This document shows positions 4,740-6,299 of a stretch of DNA of 6,299 nucleotides, one piece after another. The stretch spans positions 165,094-171,392 of the forward strand of contig DDSV01000023.1 of assembly GCA_002344215.1 (NCBI GenBank), given 5' to 3'. Both the position numbers and the translations under genes were made by a program. The notes beneath the pieces are model-generated. The model was given only the letters and a program-made list of their open reading frames with translations, searched no databases and was not told where the DNA came from. This stretch comes from Akkermansiaceae bacterium UBA2381 (GTDB lineage: Bacteria; Verrucomicrobiota; Verrucomicrobiia; Verrucomicrobiales; DEV007). How positions within the stretch are numbered: the stretch's first letter is position 1; every line of letters starts with the position of its first letter.

Positions 4740-6299
4740 ATGAGTTTTGACGTTGTCCGTTCCTTCACCACCGGTTCCGGAGCCGAGGGGAAATTTTATT
4801 CATTGCCCGCCCTCGCCGAGGCCGGCGTCGCGAAGAATCTCTCGCGCCTGCCCGTCAGTATCCGCATCGTGCTCGAGTCGGTGCTGCGTAACGTCGACGG
4901 TCGCAAGGTCAGTGACATTGACGTCAGCAATCTCGCGAACTGGAATGCGAAAGCTCCCGGCGAATACGAGATCCCCTTCACCGTGGCCCGCATCGTTCTC
5001 CAGGACTTCACCGGGGTGCCGCTTCTCGTCGATGTCGCCGCGATGCGGGACGCTGCCGTGGCCCGCGGGGCCGTTGCCTCGAAGGTTGAGCCGCTCGTGC
5101 CCGTCGATCTCGTTGTCGACCACTCCGTGCAGGTCGATTTCGCCGGTTCTCAGCTCGCCCTCGACCGCAACATGGCGATCGAGTTCATCCGCAACCGCGA
5201 GCGTTATGAATTCCTCAAGTGGGGCCAGCAGGCCTTCGAAACCTTCTCCGTCGTGCCTCCCGGCATCGGCATCGTCCACCAGGTGAACCTGGAGTACCTC
5301 GCCAAGGGCGTCCTTTCCAAGGATGGCGTTTATTACCCCGACACCCTCGTCGGCACCGACTCCCACACGACCATGATCAACGGCCTCGGTGTCGTCGGTT
5401 GGGGTGTTGGGGGCATTGAGGCAGAAGCCGGTATGCTGGGGCAGCCTGTCACCTTCCTCGTTCCCGAGGTTGTTGGCGTTTATCTCCACGGCTCTCTCGC
5501 CGAGGGTGTCACCGCGACCGACCTCACTCTGCGGGTCACCGAGATTCTCCGCGCCCACGGCGTCGTCGGAAAATTTGTTGAGTTCTTCGGACCCGGCGCG
5601 ACCGCGTTGTCCCTGCCTGACCGGGCTACGATTGCAAACATGGCTCCCGAGTATGGCGCAACGATGGGCTTTTTCCCCGTCGACGGCGAGACGATCAGCT
5701 ACCTCCGCGGAACCGGCCGGACTGACGAGCTCTGCACCACGGTGGAGAATTACTACAAAGCGCAGGGCCTCTTCGGAATTCCCAACAAAGGCGAGTGCGA
5801 TTACACCGATCTGCTCGAGCTGGATCTCGCGAGTATTGTTCCCTGTGTCGCCGGTCCGAAGCGTCCCCAGGACCGGATCGATGTGCCCGCGCTGGGTTCA
5901 AAATTCAACGCGCTTCTCACGGCACCGGCAAGCTCGGGAGGCTTCGGCATTGACCCCGGAAACCGCGGCATGTCCATTCCCCTCCACCTCAATTCGCCAG
6001 CCGGCGAGTTCGAGAATCCGCTCGTGATGGGCGAGACGATCACGGCCATCAATGTCGACACCCAGCTTCGCCATGGATCTGTCCTCATCGCTGCGATCAC
6101 GAGTTGCACAAACACCTCGAACCCGAGCGTCATGCTCGCCGCCGGTCTCGTCGCGAAGAAGGCGAACGAAAAGGGCCTCACCGTGGCTCCTTTTGTGAAA
6201 ACCTCTCTCGGGCCGGGCTCGCGCGTCGTGACCGACTATCTTGAGGCGACTGGTTTGCAGAAGGAACTCGACAAGCTCGGCTTCGAGACGGTCGGCTAC
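4740..6299 (+). CDS. acnA: Aconitate hydratase A (AcnA), N-terminal 520 residues
   Basis: An open frame from ATG 4740 to the right edge covers 520 codons of an enzyme of about 900. Aconitase converts citrate to isocitrate in the TCA cycle, in the cytoplasm, using a [4Fe-4S] cluster. AcnA/IRP-type signatures appear in order: FYSLPAL near the start, QDFTGVPLLVD, RNRERYEFLKWGQQAFE, VVPPGIGIVHQVNLEYL, GTDSHTTMINGLG (Asp207, Ser208, His209), GWGVGGIEAEAGMLGQPV, HGVVGKFVEFFG, LPDRATIANMAPEYGA, AGPKRPQDR and SCTNTSNPSVM. Cys456 in the last is the first cluster ligand. The window ends at GFETVGY, so the other two cysteines should be codons 522 and 525; the 66-residue gap matches E. coli AcnA (C435 to C501). 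The start fits the family N terminus, and only a weak GAAAAG precedes it. The AcnB form is excluded by these motifs. Confidence 0.97.
   Translation, partial: MSFDVVRSFTTGSGAEGKFYSLPALAEAGVAKNLSRLPVSIRIVLESVLRNVDGRKVSDIDVSNLANWNAKAPGEYEIPFTVARIVLQDFTGVPLLVDVAAMRDAAVARGAVASKVEPLVPVDLVVDHSVQVDFAGSQLALDRNMAIEFIRNRERYEFLKWGQQAFETFSVVPPGIGIVHQVNLEYLAKGVLSKDGVYYPDTLVGTDSHTTMINGLGVVGWGVGGIEAEAGMLGQPVTFLVPEVVGVYLHGSLAEGVTATDLTLRVTEILRAHGVVGKFVEFFGPGATALSLPDRATIANMAPEYGATMGFFPVDGETISYLRGTGRTDELCTTVENYYKAQGLFGIPNKGECDYTDLLELDLASIVPCVAGPKRPQDRIDVPALGSKFNALLTAPASSGGFGIDPGNRGMSIPLHLNSPAGEFENPLVMGETITAINVDTQLRHGSVLIAAITSCTNTSNPSVMLAAGLVAKKANEKGLTVAPFVKTSLGPGSRVVTDYLEATGLQKELDKLGFETVGY

Noticed and set aside
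4800..5558. 252-residue minus-strand open frame opposite acnA
   Set aside because: The opposite frame matches AcnA along its whole length; this is a shadow of GC-biased third codon positions. The plus frame 4747-5286 is rejected for the same reason.

Overview
The window carries ordinary chromosomal genes of a GC-rich (by eye about 57 percent) Gram-negative bacterium. The best guess is a member of the Verrucomicrobiota or the wider PVC group. That guess rests on the secreted Gly/Pro-linked EF-hand protein, the near absence of Shine-Dalgarno sites, and the flavour of the aconitase and peroxiredoxin. It comes from gene content, not a database match. No rRNA, tRNA, CRISPR array, insertion sequence or phage gene is visible.

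Layout: (1) 2-301, plus strand: the last 99 codons of a MacB/FtsX-type ABC transporter permease that enters from the left. (2) 302-374: a convergent intergenic gap holding a GC-rich hairpin whose U-rich tail lies on the minus strand, so it terminates the gene to its right. (3) 375-1472, minus: a secreted protein with ten EF-hand calcium loops in five paired modules. (4) 1575-2582, minus: an RbsC/AraH-type sugar ABC permease without its ATPase or binding protein. (5) 2583-2705: a divergent promoter region with a very good sigma70-type promoter for the permease and a 12-bp inverted repeat on its -35 box. (6) 2706-3383, plus: a single-pass membrane protein of unknown function. (7) 3470-3964, plus: a thiol peroxiredoxin followed by a textbook rho-independent terminator. 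(8) 4038-4574, plus: a Uma2-family (DUF820, PD-(D/E)XK) protein. (9) 4740-6299, plus: the first 520 codons of aconitate hydratase AcnA, cut by the right edge just before the second and third iron-sulfur cysteines.

The genes look like largely independent transcription units. The permease and the EF-hand gene share a strand and a 102-bp gap with no clear terminator, so they may be co-transcribed, but no functional link is evident. AcnA (TCA cycle, [4Fe-4S]) and the peroxiredoxin (peroxide removal) are housekeeping. I see no convincing new multi-gene system. The observations most worth following are the permease promoter/operator with a predicted leader of only about 8 nt, the ten-EF-hand repeat array, the orphan permease, and a nine-G tract near the end of the Uma2 gene.
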